Of a stretch of DNA of 64,000 nt, positions 63,901 to 64,000 are shown in pieces; position 1 is the stretch's first letter; each line of letters starts with the position of its first letter. The notes beneath the pieces were generated by a model. The model made no database searches. It was given only the letters and a program-made list of their open reading frames with translations, and was not told where the DNA came from. The stretch is from the NCBI GenBank assembly GCA_024516035.1, contig CM044962.1, forward strand, positions 3,397,335 to 3,461,334, given 5' to 3'. Made by a program: the position numbers and the translations under genes. The DNA comes from Bactericera cockerelli (lineage: Eukaryota > Arthropoda > Insecta > Hemiptera > Triozidae).

Positions 63901-64000
63901 ACATTAGCTATTGTTTCATGGCTAGGAAATATTCAGATATTCAGTGATGTTAAGTTACCTTGAGCTTGGCGAGATGTTTGCGGGCGAGGTATCCTCGGCA
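13901..64000 (-). CDS. Myo18: class XVIII myosin (Myo18-like): neck, coiled-coil rod and C-terminus (gene span)
   Basis: Fifteen exons joined in phase encode about 800 residues. They include an IQ motif ([14 protein letters not shown]), the head-rod junction ([24 protein letters not shown]), a long heptad-rich coiled coil and an acidic tail. Segments such as [49 protein letters not shown] and [10 protein letters not shown] follow vertebrate Myo18A as I remember it. Known biology: class XVIII myosins have little or no motor ATPase, bind actin, and co-assemble with non-muscle myosin II. The motor and any N-terminal PDZ region would lie right of the window. Introns are large and filled with transposons. 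Many exons have partial tandem copies beside them. One exon (16614-16821) carries an apparent frame lesion. Confidence 0.9.
14370..14575 (-). mobile_element. SINE-E in myosin intron
   Basis: ATATCGCCTTATTGATACTGCC at the left and the reversed head near 14555 (ACCACTGAGC). A SINE-A head fragment lies just before at 14095-14160. The interval 14575-15040 shows no clear element. Confidence 0.65.
15045..15410. mobile_element. inverted pair of 5S-SINE copies
   Basis: A reversed copy (15045-15245, with GATCCTACGAGGACCGGTGC at the head end) abuts a forward body (15246-15410, AACGCCCAGCGAGGTGAA onward). The junction is at the 5S-like head, so the pair can fold into a long hairpin. Confidence 0.65.
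15716..15831 (-). CDS. Myo18: Myo18 exon 14 of window (end of coiled coil)
   Basis: Acceptor CATCTTTCAG, donor GTGAGG, phase 2 out. It encodes [20 protein letters not shown], then an acidic run [15 protein letters not shown], corresponding to the RIGDLQAAIEDE region of vertebrate Myo18A. A second AG at GCTAG would remove two codons. The first intron bases after the donor belong to a tRNA-SINE B-box remnant (GTGGGTTTGAACCC). Confidence 0.8.
15945..16085 (-). mobile_element. L-tail fragment
   Basis: The TTTTTATTAGATACAAAAGG... AATATATACAATAAAAATG stretch matches the T/A-rich end of L-tail copies at 27480-27650. The head is missing. Confidence 0.45.
16185..16395 (+). mobile_element. SINE-E
   Basis: Head CAGTAGCTCAGTGACCAAGG, B-box GCGGGTTCTAAACCC, the GGGCTTACTG body and an ATCGGGCAGTATAAATAAGG end with (ATT)n. 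Confidence 0.7.
16614..16821 (-). CDS. Myo18: Myo18 exon 13 of window, with apparent stop/frameshift
   Basis: Acceptor CGCTCCCGCAG, phase 0 in. It encodes [20 protein letters not shown] and on to [20 protein letters not shown], clearly coiled coil. In frame, TGA occurs at 16638-16636. After it, another frame reads [11 protein letters not shown] up to a good donor (GTAGGT, 16613-16608), and a GC-type donor lies 5 bp earlier. Neither joins the next exon in frame unless one base is gained (or two lost) near 16640-16660. The cause could be an assembly error, an allele-specific break, or an unusual splice. Confidence 0.65.
16880..17450 (+). repeat. 'ataagagaac' repeat with tandem TCTCTTATATCCAGG units
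   Basis: At 17270-17425 about nine 18-bp units (TTTCTCTTATATCCAGG with GATTC variants) extend the dispersed repeat also seen at 7795-8000. An (ATTT)n/(ATT)n tract precedes it at 16918-16955. Confidence 0.7.
17455..17625 (-). repeat. dispersed repeat (reverse of 8927-9085)
   Basis: GGTGGCGTCATCG through TATAGTCTCCCAGCCAGAC is the reverse complement of the unit at 8927-9085 and 31368-31530. The interval 17625-18300 is AT-rich with no recognised element. Confidence 0.6.
18345..18605 (-). CDS. Myo18: Myo18 exon 12 of window (rod)
   Basis: Acceptor CGCCCCCAG, donor GTGAGA, phase 0 both ends, 87 codons. It encodes [20 protein letters not shown] through [20 protein letters not shown], continuous heptads matching the KKHKAAVAQASRD...LETRLEFERTQVKRLE region of Myo18A. 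A 27-nt T run (in transcript sense) starts about 14 nt after the donor. A 36-bp copy of its 5' end lies at 18846-18882. Confidence 0.9.
18625..18800 (-). mobile_element. L-tail element (uninterrupted; empty-site reference)
   Basis: Full length from AAAGGGTTGGGTGGAAGAG at the right to the ATTAGG-type tail at the left. It reads through the position where the copy at 3841-4262 carries a Helitron-like insertion. Confidence 0.7.
18846..18882 (-). repeat. partial copy of Myo18 exon 12 acceptor and first codons
   Basis: AGGCCTGGTACTTCTTCAGG followed by ACCTGGGGGCGGGGT duplicates 18590-18620, i.e. acceptor plus 24 coding bases. It is separated from the true exon by an L-tail element. Confidence 0.8.
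18885..19555 (-). repeat. tandem segmental duplication carrying SINE-E
   Basis: Two units of about 350 bp (18885-19230 and 19240-19555). Each has a SINE-E plus the same flank (ACACTCTT(C/T)AGTGGAAGG, TATATAAACTCTTTCC). The shared flank shows segmental duplication rather than two insertions. Confidence 0.75.
19711..20039 (+). mobile_element. short element with 14-bp internal tandem repeat (copy 2)
   Basis: Same ends and internal AATTATGTAACGA units as 9597-9897, again in a T run. It has an extra palindromic ATATCGATATT-rich stretch at about 19850-19920. Confidence 0.6.
20148..20420 (-). CDS. Myo18: Myo18 exon 11 of window (rod)
   Basis: Acceptor CCCCCGCAG, donor GTACGT, 91 codons in phase 0. 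It encodes [40 protein letters not shown] and on to [14 protein letters not shown], matching the [20 protein letters not shown] and RLEEDQEDMNEL parts of Myo18A. The donor runs directly into a tRNA-like GTGGGTTCGAGAC plus (ATT)n, a SINE remnant. A 24-bp intronic tandem repeat sits just upstream of the acceptor at 20455-20575. Confidence 0.92.
20455..20575 (-). repeat. 24-bp intronic tandem repeat next to an acceptor
   Basis: About five units of TTTATAAATCCAACTATTG, 35 bp upstream (transcript sense) of the exon at 20148-20420. Confidence 0.85.
20770..22612 (+). mobile_element. LINE remnant encoding ORF1-like protein, poly(A) tailed
   Basis: An ORF at 21101-21346 encodes a Lys/Glu-rich coiled coil ([20 protein letters not shown]...). 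In another frame, 21378-21764 encodes an RRM-like plus C-terminal domain ([49 protein letters not shown]), typical of non-LTR ORF1 or Baculo_FP-type proteins. A frameshift separates the parts near 21346. No reverse transcriptase follows, and an A run ends the unit at 22590-22612. The 5' boundary is a guess. It lies in a myosin intron, opposite to myosin transcription. Confidence 0.7.
22612..23317. repeat. CTCACT/CT microsatellite with embedded Myo18 exon copies
   Basis: (CT)n and (CACT)n tracts occupy 22612-23010. They continue between partial exon copies at 23014-23096 and 23168-23251, up to the donor of the real exon. Copies keep the donor GGTGAGA side and lack the acceptor side. Confidence 0.9.
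23014..23251 (-). pseudogene. two partial copies of Myo18 exon 10
   Basis: 23014-23096 and 23168-23251 duplicate the last 84 or so bases of the exon at 23318-23496 plus its donor. The first has a TTGGCTC change (one base off the frame of the original), so it is diverged, not an assembly duplicate. Confidence 0.85.
23318..23496 (-). CDS. Myo18: Myo18 exon 10 of window (rod)
   Basis: Acceptor TTTGTCCTCAG, donor GTGAGA; phase 1 in, phase 0 out. It encodes [20 protein letters not shown], then [12 protein letters not shown] and [14 protein letters not shown], the most strongly recognisable Myo18A rod segment. Intron DNA after the donor is satellite carrying two partial exon copies. Confidence 0.93.
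23575..23750 (-). mobile_element. L-tail element
   Basis: It ends TTTATTAGGTAGAACAAAA at the left and reads AAGGGTTGCGTGGAAGAG at the right in - sense. It matches 4686-4860. Confidence 0.7.
23755..24345 (-). mobile_element. SINE-C, with a SINE-H fragment inside
   Basis: SINE-C flanks (CTGTCTTATCCCGATC... and 24070-24345 with the reversed head) surround a piece with AAATGGTAAGTATTGTGTCA and CATCAGAGGGGAGGCATAC. That piece belongs to the SINE-H family also seen at 47570-47875. Confidence 0.6.
24479..24550 (-). pseudogene. partial copy of Myo18 exon 9
   Basis: It duplicates the last 70 or so bases and donor of the exon at 24590-24725 with several substitutions (TTGCAGCTTAGC versus TTGGAGCTTAAC). 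A TATA-rich tract joins the two. Confidence 0.85.
24590..24725 (-). CDS. Myo18: Myo18 exon 9 of window (rod)
   Basis: Acceptor TTTGCTCAG, donor GTAAGC; phase 0 in, phase 1 out. It encodes [20 protein letters not shown] and [16 protein letters not shown], matching [20 protein letters not shown] of Myo18A. An (AAATA)n tract (24735-24845) starts about 10 bp upstream of the acceptor. Confidence 0.93.
24860..25078 (-). mobile_element. SINE-B
   Basis: It reads from TTGTGTTTTATATCACAA through the CCGAACACCCAAGTACGGAG body to the GATCGAACCCAGGTCA B-box-like segment. The head is partly missing. Confidence 0.65.
25096..25410 (+). mobile_element. CAGGGTGTCC MITE (right end missing)
   Basis: TA (25094-25095) is followed by CAGGGTGTCCACGTTTTG. 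The internal block AATCAATTCTAGGAGACATT is shared with 51430-51797. No matching right terminus is found. Confidence 0.55.
25558..25665 (+). mobile_element. SINE-C head fragment
   Basis: GCCTCCGTGGCGTAACGCTT, a B-box-like GAGTTCGATCCCCCG and GACTTTTCGAAGAAAATTCT; truncated afterwards. Confidence 0.65.
25690..26927 (-). mobile_element. 5'-truncated non-LTR retrotransposon, reverse transcriptase fragment
   Basis: On the - strand it starts inside reverse transcriptase motif A ([13 protein letters not shown]). It then shows [13 protein letters not shown] and the catalytic [11 protein letters not shown], and a 269-codon C-terminal segment (25756-26565) with [17 protein letters not shown] and [10 protein letters not shown], ending in TAA. 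One frameshift lies near 26775. The organisation is Jockey/CR1-like. It starts at the first intron base after the donor of the myosin exon at 26928 and has the same orientation. Confidence 0.85.
26928..27107 (-). CDS. Myo18: Myo18 exon 8 of window (rod)
   Basis: The acceptor CCCCCTCAG lies behind a 25-nt C tract. It is 60 codons in phase 0, with donor GTAACT. It encodes [20 protein letters not shown] and on to [13 protein letters not shown], matching [15 protein letters not shown] of Myo18A. The exon end and the LINE fragment share a continuous open frame, so an unspliced reading would fuse rod and reverse transcriptase. Confidence 0.92.
27112..27136 (+). repeat. 25-nt G homopolymer (C in transcript) at a 3' splice site
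   Basis: An uninterrupted G run on + at 27112-27136 supplies the polypyrimidine tract, as pure C, three bases before the acceptor AG of the exon at 26928-27107. A-run and T-run tracts with TTTTGTA spacers follow to 27290. Confidence 0.95.
27480..27650 (-). mobile_element. L-tail element
   Basis: AAAGGGTTGGGTGGAAGAG at the right end in - sense; TATTGTATATATTG-type T/A-rich tail to the left. Confidence 0.65.
27850..28270 (-). mobile_element. SINE-A, SINE-F fragment and second SINE-A head
   Basis: A full SINE-A at 27850-28060. A SINE-F piece (TTGAGACTCGAACCACCGAC) at 28080-28165. A repeated SINE-A head (GGGTGAGATTCGAACCAACGG) at 28193-28270. Confidence 0.65.
28301..29490 (-). repeat. hexanucleotide (TATGAG)n array with six partial copies of a Myo18 exon
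   Basis: Long (CATACT)n-type tracts on + alternate with copies of the last 65-78 bases of the exon at 29491-29614. The copies are at about 28504-28571, 28770-28848, 28900-28977, 29027-29102, 29181-29258 and 29321-29398. Most keep a GTGAGT-type donor context, and none has the acceptor. Copies differ by substitutions (e.g. CCATCTCC in the sixth). The array is open in several frames because the hexamer has no stop codon. Confidence 0.92.
29491..29614 (-). CDS. Myo18: Myo18 exon 7 of window (rod)
   Basis: Acceptor CCGATGTGCAG; phase 2 in; donor GTGAGT at 29490-29485. It encodes [20 protein letters not shown] and [20 protein letters not shown], matching RRFDSELSQAHEEAQREK onward. With this donor the join to the next exon adds seven residues relative to vertebrate Myo18A, one whole heptad. 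The donor is itself the first unit of the hexamer array, so its exact position depends on the repeat. Confidence 0.88.
29915..30035 (+). mobile_element. L-tail 3' end
   Basis: The T-rich tail ending TTGTTCTACCTAATAAAGC, without the head. The surrounding 29640-30430 shows only short repeat pieces. Confidence 0.5.
30433..30660 (+). other. unidentified Lys/Glu-rich peptide remnant, probably transposon-derived
   Basis: An open frame reads [20 protein letters not shown], then [20 protein letters not shown] and a Lys run. It resembles short DNA-binding tails at the ends of some transposon ORFs, but I cannot name a family. It begins with the same TAATAATGGGAGCAAG unit that precedes each exon copy at 30741-31064, so it may be the origin of that spacer. 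Confidence 0.35.
30741..31064 (-). pseudogene. three tandem partial copies of Myo18 exon 6
   Basis: 30741-30817, 30867-30943 and 30988-31064 each duplicate the last 77 bases of the exon at 31112-31266 with its GTAAGTGACGAG donor, joined by (AAT)n-GGGAGCAAGC spacers. Each lacks the 5' half and acceptor. Confidence 0.9.
31112..31266 (-). CDS. Myo18: Myo18 exon 6 of window (rod)
   Basis: Acceptor GCCTCGTCAG, donor GTAAGT; phase 0 in, phase 2 out. It encodes [20 protein letters not shown] and [19 protein letters not shown], matching LHLEGQQVRNHELEKKQRR of Myo18A. The codon for the next Lys/Arg is split with the exon at 29614. Confidence 0.92.
31368..31770. repeat. dispersed repeat, SINE-H fragment and SINE-F
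   Basis: 31368-31530 is the GTCTGGCTGGGGGACTATAA repeat (+). 31536-31680 is a SINE-H 3' part (reverse). 31675-31765 is a reverse SINE-F with CCGGGACTTGAACCACCGAC. From 31770 to 32460 there are imperfect tandem units of about 75-100 bp around TTTGTTCGAATTTGTTAA...TTTTGTATTGTCTTG. Confidence 0.6.
32480..32880. repeat. A-run, dispersed repeat end and SINE-A fragment
   Basis: A 35-base A run at 32529-32563 follows the CAAGGACTCTGAATGTTACA block also seen near 8870. A reverse SINE-A 3' part lies at 32795-32870. Confidence 0.6.
33174..33417 (-). mobile_element. non-autonomous Helitron-like element
   Basis: In - sense it reads A|TCTCTATATATAAAATAG at the 5' end. It ends with a CCCGT-TGCAAAG-CACGGG hairpin region, CAAACGG and CTAG|T. 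The surrounding tandem unit supplies the empty site (TTGTTTATGTGATTT): host A and T flank the insertion and no duplication exists. Confidence 0.7.
33525..33680 (-). mobile_element. L-tail element
   Basis: Reverse L-tail with AAGGATTGGGTGGAAGTG at the right and AAAGGGCGGGGTTATTGCC inside. It is inserted in the tandem unit array. Confidence 0.65.
34010..34215 (+). mobile_element. L-tail element
   Basis: GGAAGAGTTTACCACAGACA, CCCCGCCCTTTAGGTAGGAC and a tail ending TTCTACCTAATAAAGG. Confidence 0.65.
34380..34725 (-). mobile_element. SINE-A followed by SINE-F piece
   Basis: Reverse SINE-A (34384-34595) with GGATTCGAACCAACGGATCC, then a reverse SINE-F fragment (GGGAATCGAACAGGCGACCT) to about 34715. 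Confidence 0.65.
34915..35095 (+). mobile_element. L-tail element
   Basis: GGGTTGGGTGGAAGAGATTG, GCAATAACCCCGCCCTTCAG and a tail ending in CTAATAAAGAG. The interval 35100-36240 holds no gene and only short AT-rich inverted repeats near 36115-36180. Confidence 0.7.
36245..36600 (+). mobile_element. SINE-E with internal insertion
   Basis: Head CCAGTAGCTGGTAAAGTCG and B-box GCGGGTTCGAAACCC up to 36410. The family 3' end (AATCGGACAGTATAAAAAAG) reappears at 36572-36600. The intervening 36411-36570 carries a TATTGGTCAACTACATGAT element. Confidence 0.6.
36663..36911 (-). CDS. Myo18: Myo18 exon 5 of window (rod)
   Basis: Acceptor CTCTCCCACAG, donor GTGAGA, 83 codons in phase 0. It encodes [20 protein letters not shown], an acidic Gly-containing break ([20 protein letters not shown]) and [20 protein letters not shown]. 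The break corresponds to the EVDDDDAGGEWRLKYERA insert of Myo18A, a class-specific hinge. A T run (transcript sense) of about 33 nt begins about 20 nt after the donor. Confidence 0.93.
37075..38090 (+). mobile_element. SINE-A interrupted by a TA-flanked DNA transposon
   Basis: The SINE-A head (GGTTCGAATCCCACCCAATG near 37117) runs to GCCTAGTAGT at 37240 and resumes at 38059 with CCTTCCACTAAAGAGTG. The interruption is 37243-38058. Confidence 0.75.
37243..38058. mobile_element. Tc1/mariner-superfamily deletion derivative (possibly pogo/Tigger-like)
   Basis: Terminal inverted repeats GGGTAAGGTTGCCATATTTG / reversed TATAGCAACCTTACCC are about 26 bp with a GGGGAGG extension. They are flanked by TA 37241-37242 and 38059-38060; uninterrupted SINE-A copies show the TA empty site. 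Minus-strand fragments at 37545-37670 read MCLICERW and [18 protein letters not shown] in two frames, a Cys/His (PHD-like) motif seen at the C-terminus of some pogo-type transposases. About 816 bp in total, so it is non-autonomous. Confidence 0.7.
38100..38345. mobile_element. hairpin MITE fragment (family of 48913-49171)
   Basis: It contains TTCATGGCTGAAACCGCATT (partly duplicated), TTTCAGGGGCCGAGTAATTT and GGGACACCCAGTA. One arm and the perfect terminus are eroded. Confidence 0.6.
38640..40161 (-). repeat. 15-bp minisatellite with two partial copies of a Myo18 exon
   Basis: About 90 units of CTCACCCCTCTGTT / CTCACCACTCTGTT / CTCACTACTCTGTT flank and separate copies at 38728-38808 and 39333-39413 of the last 81 bases of the exon at 40162-40281, each with its GTGAGA donor. 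The unit is the intron sequence immediately after that donor, so array and exon copies expanded together. The unit lacks stop codons in several frames, hence long spurious ORFs. Confidence 0.93.
40162..40281 (-). CDS. Myo18: Myo18 exon 4 of window (rod)
   Basis: Acceptor CTTGTGTTTCAG, donor GTGAGA, 40 codons, phase 0 both ends. It encodes [20 protein letters not shown] and [20 protein letters not shown], matching [20 protein letters not shown] and [20 protein letters not shown] of Myo18A. Its acceptor phase also fits the candidate donor of the ORF at 41739-42890. Confidence 0.93.
40619..40822 (-). mobile_element. SINE-A
   Basis: CACTCTTTAGTGGAAGGTAA to ACCACTTGACCATCAGTGCA in reverse sense; complete. 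Confidence 0.7.
40905..41360. mobile_element. SINE-F (+) and degraded SINE-A (-)
   Basis: SINE-F at 40912-41050 (GATCGATAAGGCGGCGGACT, GGTTCAAGTCCCGGTTTCAG). A diverged SINE-A lies at about 41213-41360 (GGATTCGAACCAACGGATCC). Confidence 0.65.
41673..42890 (-). CDS. Ser/Arg-rich ORF in Myo18 intron; candidate first exon of a headless Myo18 isoform
   Basis: A 405-codon ORF starts at ATG 42890 and ends at TAA/TAG-type stop at 41675-41673. It shows no resemblance to transposons and its base composition is CpG-rich, unlike the flanks. The product is basic and Ser-rich: [15 protein letters not shown] near residue 35, a conserved-looking core ([20 protein letters not shown], then [13 protein letters not shown]), and repeated RSVSR motifs that look like basophilic kinase sites. 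At codon 384 the sequence ETR|GTAAGC is a good donor (exon end 41739), phase 0, matching the rod exon at 40281. Spliced, it would put a unique 384-residue head on the Myo18 rod. Unspliced, it is a nested single-exon gene of unknown function. Confidence 0.7.
   Translation of the reverse strand: MPTPSSSLLHSSFYSRHQPSIPKPVAFKSRRGRSRSTSPTTSSSSSSYSTYNTTSYRKPPRIEIASGLSGTDRVKRFSKVDDDDDYLLDHKINAFKSLERLNRPTTGKYRPSTELGSDFLSSSSKSEYSVSPTRAPRFSSGTTRASQLDSPSWDSSTGKSSRYTASSTAAATKSSGGGSHESPRSRESSPVNNSSTPLSRKIAEFLNRTDHVADEWNKVGAKKNKPRVDDRNEKIPSRLSNYGDDLSSRCSSRLYNRDEDSRSDRQSTLRDGTRAASRLNTERDSRSVSRFSSDARPKSSLSLRDEDEGSRVGKAARETRSVSRMPHCGATEVKNKTGGEAEGKSKAAGTDDGSKPESFAAHGRVVGDVAGRSLPPRTEKQETRVSLGHLNLEGPEVIRSPNSVY
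42891..43900 (-). promoter_or_regulatory. repeat-free upstream region, candidate internal promoter
   Basis: The kilobase upstream of the nested ORF is free of the SINEs and L-tails that fill neighbouring DNA, which suggests constraint. A TATAAAAAG lies at 42906-42898, only 8 bp before the ATG, too close to serve that ATG at a usual TATA spacing. An unseen 5' UTR exon or a TATA-less start is possible. This assignment is inference. Confidence 0.3.
44360..44840. mobile_element. three SINE-E copies
   Basis: 44365-44460 (+, head and B-box GCGGGTTCGAAACCC, split by a foreign CGCTCGTTCTCTTCC piece), 44590-44695 (+, diverged) and 44705-44835 (-, ATCGTCTTATTTATACTGCC). 43900-44360 has a short 5S-SINE tail piece near 44045-44085 and otherwise nothing clear. 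Confidence 0.6.
45165..45335 (+). mobile_element. SINE-E
   Basis: CCCGGTAGCTCAGTGGTAAA, GCGGGTTCGAAATCCAGCCG, GACAAGTTATCCACCCAC and (ATT)n. Its GTTATC region gives the uninterrupted form of the site used by the foldback element at 58233. Confidence 0.75.
45341..45690 (+). mobile_element. SINE-C (full length)
   Basis: Head GCCTCCGTGGCGGACTACTG, B-box GAGTTCAACTCCCGG, body to CGGGATAAGACTGAGTAAAA and an (AAG)n tail. This is the best reference copy of the family in the window. Confidence 0.75.
45849..46275. repeat. CT-rich microsatellite
   Basis: (CT)n with about 30 pure units at 45850-45915, then interrupted CT/TTTCT tracts. A further (CT)n(CA)n tract lies at 46478-46545. Confidence 0.95.
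46600..46700 (-). mobile_element. SINE-E head
   Basis: GGCTGGGTTTCGAACTCACG and GAGCTACCGCCGGGACA in reverse sense. Confidence 0.6.
46830..47345 (-). mobile_element. SINE-B interrupted by a TTAA-flanked MITE
   Basis: SINE-B from CTTTGTGTTATTATGTCACA to the reversed head (CGCGCTAACTCGCTCTGCC), split at its TTAA by the element at 46956-47196. Confidence 0.75.
46956..47196. mobile_element. piggyBac-like MITE with terminal palindrome
   Basis: It is flanked by TTAA (46952-46955, 47197-47200). Ends are CCCAGAT...ATCTGGG, and other SINE-B copies lack it. TTAA duplication plus a CCC start is characteristic of piggyBac elements. At 47134-47195 there is a 62-bp perfect palindrome centred on GGACGTCC, whose outer arm is the right terminal repeat. 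No coding content. Confidence 0.75.
47570..47875 (-). mobile_element. SINE-H
   Basis: Reverse tRNA-like head (GGGATCGAACCCAGGACCTT, ACCACTGAGCTAATCGCGC), body with CATCAGAGGGGAGGCATATT reversed and tail AAGATGAGTGTTTCACAG. Fragments occur at 23850-23960, 31536-31680 and near 50115. Confidence 0.65.
48065..48465. mobile_element. SINE-F (+) and SINE-A (-)
   Basis: SINE-F 48070-48215 (GATCGATAAGGCAGCGGACT). Reverse SINE-A 48310-48465 (GGGATTCGAACTAACGGATC). Confidence 0.65.
48541..48866. mobile_element. CAGGGTGTCC MITE
   Basis: TA-CAGGGTGTCCCACG at the left and GGACACCTTGTG-TA at the right (imperfect inverted repeats). The interior is shared with 51430-51797 (CAAAACTGAGTTATTATTTT). Confidence 0.65.
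48913..49171. mobile_element. near-perfect hairpin MITE, TA-flanked
   Basis: It starts TACAGGGTGTCCCACCAAAG and ends with the reverse complement. Almost the whole 259 bp folds on itself around a CCCCGTATAATAAAA centre (49030-49055). The end type and TA target suggest mobilisation by a Tc1/mariner transposase. Confidence 0.75.
49810..50110. mobile_element. SINE-F and SINE-A/5S-SINE fragments
   Basis: SINE-F 49825-49945. A SINE-A tail with inverted GAAAATGCCACCTAACCCTC 49975-50060. A 5S-SINE end (GGTTGAAAGCGACGTTAAAC) near 50080-50103. 48490-48540 and 49175-49800 show no gene. Confidence 0.55.
50420..50570 (+). mobile_element. SINE-G
   Basis: ACTGACCCGGAGGTTGCGGG, GGTTCGAATCTCGGCCGGAG and the GGAATGGCATGGATG body; second copy of the family at 7359-7556. 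Confidence 0.7.
50935..51200 (+). mobile_element. L-tail element
   Basis: GGGTTGGGTGGAAGAGATTG, GCAATAACCCCGAACTTTAG and a long T-rich tail. It ends near TTAATAAAGTGTAAAATAAT. Confidence 0.65.
51430..51797. mobile_element. CAGGGTGTCC MITE (both ends intact)
   Basis: TA 51428-51429, CAGGGTGTCCATG at left, GGACACCCTG at right, TA 51798-51799. 368 bp, no coding capacity. Confidence 0.7.
52215..52420 (-). mobile_element. SINE-B
   Basis: AACTCCGCCACTGGTCGCTA to the reversed head (CGCGCTATCTCACTCTGCC), B-box GGATCGAACCCAGGTCA. Confidence 0.65.
52670..52985 (+). mobile_element. SINE-A followed by 5S-SINE head
   Basis: SINE-A 52671-52880 ending in (ATT)n. Then a 5S-like stretch GCGTTGAATGCACCGGTTCT, GGATCACCGAAGTTAAGCAG (about 52909-52950), stopping 20 bp before the myosin donor at 53005. 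Confidence 0.75.
53006..53095 (-). CDS. Myo18: Myo18 exon 3 of window (start of rod)
   Basis: Acceptor TGTTTCGCAG, donor GTAAGT, 30 codons in phase 0. It encodes [20 protein letters not shown] and [10 protein letters not shown], continuous with the preceding exon and matching EEIQQLRSKLEKAEKERN of Myo18A. A 27-33-bp tandem repeat (53104-53256, GAAACAGAGAGACATGAGA type) lies directly upstream of the acceptor. Confidence 0.93.
53104..53256 (-). repeat. 27-33-bp intronic tandem repeat beside an acceptor
   Basis: About five units with the core AGAAGAAATGTGAAACAGAG, starting 9 bp from the exon at 53006-53095. Pyrimidine-rich in transcript sense, so it extends the polypyrimidine tract. Confidence 0.9.
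53640..54090. mobile_element. SINE-F (-) and SINE-B (+)
   Basis: SINE-F 53640-53785 (CCGGGACTTGAACCACCGAC). SINE-B 53875-54090 with the intact head TGAGTTAGCGCGCTAGGC, B-box GTTCAATCCCCAGC and the full body. Confidence 0.7.
54365..54730 (-). mobile_element. SINE-B with internal insertion
   Basis: Reverse SINE-B interrupted at about 54440-54545 by a hairpin-like TTTCTAATATTATTAGAAATC-rich piece (given in part) similar to pieces near 1810-1845 and 40505-40540. Confidence 0.6.
55285..55495 (-). mobile_element. SINE-A
   Basis: ACTCTTTGGTGGAAGGTAAC to CCACTTGACTACCAGTGCA in reverse sense; full length. 54730-55285 has no recognised feature. Confidence 0.7.
55850..55925 (+). mobile_element. SINE-F head
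   Basis: CAGTAGCTTGATCGATAGGG and GGTTCAAGTCCCGGTTTCAG. Downstream, 55940-56200 contains an imperfect inverted repeat (GCAATGTCTCAAGCATGATT / CATTTTGCTTGAGACATTGC; AAATCCCCAAATCTTTC / GATTTGGGGATTTA) of unknown class. Confidence 0.6.
56265..56540 (-). mobile_element. SINE-B
   Basis: CTTTGTGTTATTATTTCACA to GCGCGCTAACTCACTCGGCC reversed; intact. Confidence 0.7.
56621..56764 (-). CDS. Myo18: Myo18 exon 2 of window (IQ end, head-rod junction)
   Basis: Acceptor CCACTCGCAG, donor GTAAGT, 48 codons in phase 0. It encodes [40 protein letters not shown] and DQELKAKT. The DW-WW-L-P pattern with the invariant Pro marks the junction where the rod begins in myosins and matches VKDWPWWKLFTTVRPL of Myo18A. 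It is the only one of three tandem versions with a donor. Confidence 0.94.
56795..57058 (-). pseudogene. two partial tandem copies of Myo18 exon 2
   Basis: 56797-56901 and 56957-57058 duplicate the acceptor and first 105 or so bases (through KIHPIL) of the exon at 56621-56764, then run into an (ATTCT)n pentanucleotide. They keep acceptors (CTCACAG) but have no donor. One copy reads QDLAVRC where the others read QDVAVRC. Confidence 0.9.
57060..58120. repeat. GAATA/TGGAA pentanucleotide satellite with tandem segmental duplication
   Basis: (GAATA)n-like DNA at 57060-57410 is repeated at 57655-58110, including the end block GGCTTTCAGTCGTAAAATGA and GTGCCAGAACCAAAATAGAA. A SINE-E (57432-57645, -) separates the units, and a second SINE-E follows the second unit. 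The duplication therefore included the SINE. Confidence 0.85.
57432..57645 (-). mobile_element. SINE-E (uninterrupted sister of the foldback target)
   Basis: ATATCGCCTTATTTATACTG to GAGCTACTGGGACAGAC. The site corresponding to the foldback insertion reads GGATAACATGTCATGTCCC without interruption. Confidence 0.75.
58242..63737. mobile_element. foldback-type transposon (FB-like, possibly MULE-related)
   Basis: It is flanked by the 9-bp duplication GATAACTTG (58233-58241, 63738-63746). The ends AGCTACGTGAAGTTGTCTGA are perfect inverted repeats for at least 65 bp. Long arms (58242-59960 and 62345-63737) mirror each other and are built from about six direct subrepeats carrying TTTTGTACCGTTTTGTACC and the palindrome GGTCAGCCAACTTCACGTGA (which continues symmetrically). 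The centre is pyrimidine-rich at 60003-60450 and purine-rich at 60535-62340. No transposase ORF is seen. Drosophila FB elements share the 9-bp duplication and subrepeat-built arms. It lies in a Myo18 intron. Confidence 0.85.
60535..62340 (+). repeat. about 1.8 kb homopurine-rich tract in foldback core
   Basis: Nearly all bases are A or G (GAGAGA/AAGAGG type). It is made of diverged direct repeats of about 735 bp (GGAAAGCAAAGAGATAGAGG near 60550 and AATGCAAAGAGATAGAGGAA near 61272). Its outer end is complementary to the pyrimidine block at 60003-60450. The long opposite-strand open frames are an effect of composition. Confidence 0.85.
63959..64000 (-). CDS. Myo18: Myo18 exon 1 of window (IQ motif, partial)
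   Basis: The exon runs off the right edge; donor GTAACT at 63958-63953. It encodes [14 protein letters not shown], the second half of an IQ motif, ending in phase 0 and continuing into the exon at 56764. It matches ACRGYLARQAFKKRK of Myo18A. Confidence 0.9.

Overview
This window is metazoan nuclear DNA, almost certainly from an invertebrate. Evidence: multi-exon genes with GT-AG introns, a myosin-XVIII gene, C2H2 zinc-finger exons, tRNA- and 5S-derived SINEs with (ATT)n tails, non-LTR retrotransposons, Helitron-like elements, TA- and TTAA-flanked DNA transposons, and heavy micro/minisatellite load. I cannot name the species or phylum.

Layout. Two genes converge tail to tail. On the + strand, <1545-9359 carries a multi-exon C2H2 zinc-finger gene: seven exons are visible, the start lies upstream or is unrecognised, and the stop is at 9357-9359. 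About 4.5 kb of repeat-rich intergenic DNA follows. From 13901 to beyond the right edge, the - strand carries the 3' half of a class XVIII myosin gene: IQ/neck, coiled-coil rod and acidic C-terminus. Fifteen exons were placed by splice signals, phase continuity and remembered resemblance to vertebrate Myo18A. The motor domain lies to the right of the window.

Inside the intron between the third and fourth visible myosin exons is a 405-codon same-strand ORF (41673-42890). It is Ser/Arg-rich and has a splice-donor-like site whose phase matches the next rod exon. It could be the first exon of a headless, rod-only isoform, comparable in layout to myorod/catchin and Drosophila myosin rod protein, which come from muscle myosin II genes.

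The most unusual pattern is that at least seven myosin exons (visible exons 2, 4, 6, 7, 9, 10 and the last) have tandem partial copies of themselves next to or embedded in satellite DNA; exon 12 has a short one. Each copy of an internal exon keeps only one splice site.

Repeat names used below: SINE-A (starts near CACTGGTAGTCAAGTGG), SINE-B (TGAGTTAGCGCGCTAGGC), SINE-C (GCCTCCGTGGCGTAACGC), SINE-E (CCGGTAGCTCAGTGGTAA), SINE-F (GATCGATAAGGCGGCGGAC), SINE-G (GACCCGGAGGTTGCGGG), SINE-H (ends in a GTGAAACACTCATCTT tail), 5S-SINE (head resembling 5S rRNA), and L-tail (about 170 bp ending in an AATAAAG-type 3' end with a GGGTTGGGTGGAAGAGATTG head). The largest mobile element is a 5.5-kb foldback element (58242-63737) with a 9-bp target duplication, inserted in a SINE-E. 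Coordinates of SINEs are approximate to about 10 bp unless a target duplication is given. All homology statements come from memory and pattern recognition, not database searches.
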